In this document: one piece after another, positions 63,915-64,000 of the stretch
Position numbering within the stretch: position 1 is the stretch's first letter
Layout of the letters: every line of letters starts with the position of its first letter
NCBI RefSeq assembly: GCF_014356525.2
Contig: NC_052507.1
Coordinates: 2,889,992-2,953,991, forward strand
Length of the DNA: 64,000 nucleotides
Reading direction: 5' to 3'
Source: Nilaparvata lugens
Lineage: Eukaryota > Arthropoda > Insecta > Hemiptera > Delphacidae
Made by a program: the position numbers and the translations under genes
The notes under the pieces: generated by a model
Seen by the model: only the letters and a program-made list of their open reading frames with translations
Databases searched by the model: none
What the model was told of the DNA's origin: nothing

Positions 63915-64000
63915 TAGAGGAACAATAGCATAAATAGATATCTAATGGTATAGGGCATTTATGTCGCAACTCTTACTGTTATCTCAAGCCGATAGTCGTA
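63915..64000. mobile_element. MITE-C left end, cut by the window edge
   Basis: GAGGAACAATAGCATAAATA, TATGTCGCAACTCTTACTGT and TCTCAAGCCGATAGTC match the left arm of the copy at 19307-19582. Confidence 0.7.

Overview
This 64 kb window is AT-rich eukaryotic DNA, and I find no intact protein-coding gene in it. Its make-up fits an insect: a tRNA-derived SINE with a body I recognise from arthropods, decayed non-LTR (LINE) retrotransposon 3' ends, mariner-like transposase remnants, and many short inverted-repeat elements. A hemipteran, perhaps a planthopper, is my best guess, but that is an inference from repeat style and cannot be confirmed here. Nearly all of the open frames are short, overlap repeats, or are low-complexity translations of microsatellites.

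Recurring families are named here for cross-reference. MITE-A has the terminal motif CCACGTTATAATGGCAGTG and about 15 copies or pieces. MITE-B has TIR AGGTGCGTACAGAT and a 3-bp TTA/TAA target duplication. MITE-C contains ATCCCATGGTATAGGG. MITE-D contains GCACAAAAGCCGGTT. MITE-F has AAGCTGCGTTTACACC. Family X ends in ACCTCACTTCGCTCGGTCA. Family Y ends in GAGCGAAGCTCGGTGCCCCG. Family Z is bounded by CTAGCCGTCAGGCTCGC and TATATATA. Family W is a monomer of about 205 bp. Element E carries a 102-nt hairpin. Element K is about 830 bp with a CA microsatellite. SINE-T has a 71-nt tRNA-like head.

Layout: 0-4.9 kb holds X, Y, MITE-A, a tRNA-SINE and LINE tails. 4.9-8.5 kb holds a 0.99 kb direct duplication containing element E. 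8.5-11 kb is a GAA/TTC triplet-repeat tract built around an 0.8 kb palindrome and a 459-bp tandem duplication. 11-17 kb holds two inverted copies of K, a MITE-B carrying a minisatellite, and a W array. 17-19.6 kb holds Z nested in MITE-A. 19.7-21.5 kb is a broken LINE with the reverse transcriptase catalytic motif. 21.8-23.8 kb holds two foldback elements, one made from transposase ends. 24-26.8 kb holds a 147-bp tandem array and MITE-A copies. 26.97-31.70 kb is a 2.37 kb tandem segmental duplication. 31.9-33.1 kb is Z again. 34-45 kb is a dense mosaic of LINE tails, X, Y, W, K and an 88-bp tandem array. 46-47.8 kb is a large inverted repeat of SINE-T with a 563-bp transposon nested in one arm. 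48.6-51 kb holds a CCAAT-rich block and a LINE end. 52-57 kb holds nested MITEs, a 310-bp palindrome and two foldbacks. 57-64 kb holds MITE-A, a 160-bp array with Z, X, E, a G-quadruplex motif and a CT-rich tract.

No cellular pathway can be described. The functional content is transposon biology: the coding remnants are reverse transcriptase and transposase fragments, all disrupted. What is left is structured DNA: hairpins, palindromes and 3'-UTR stem-loops.
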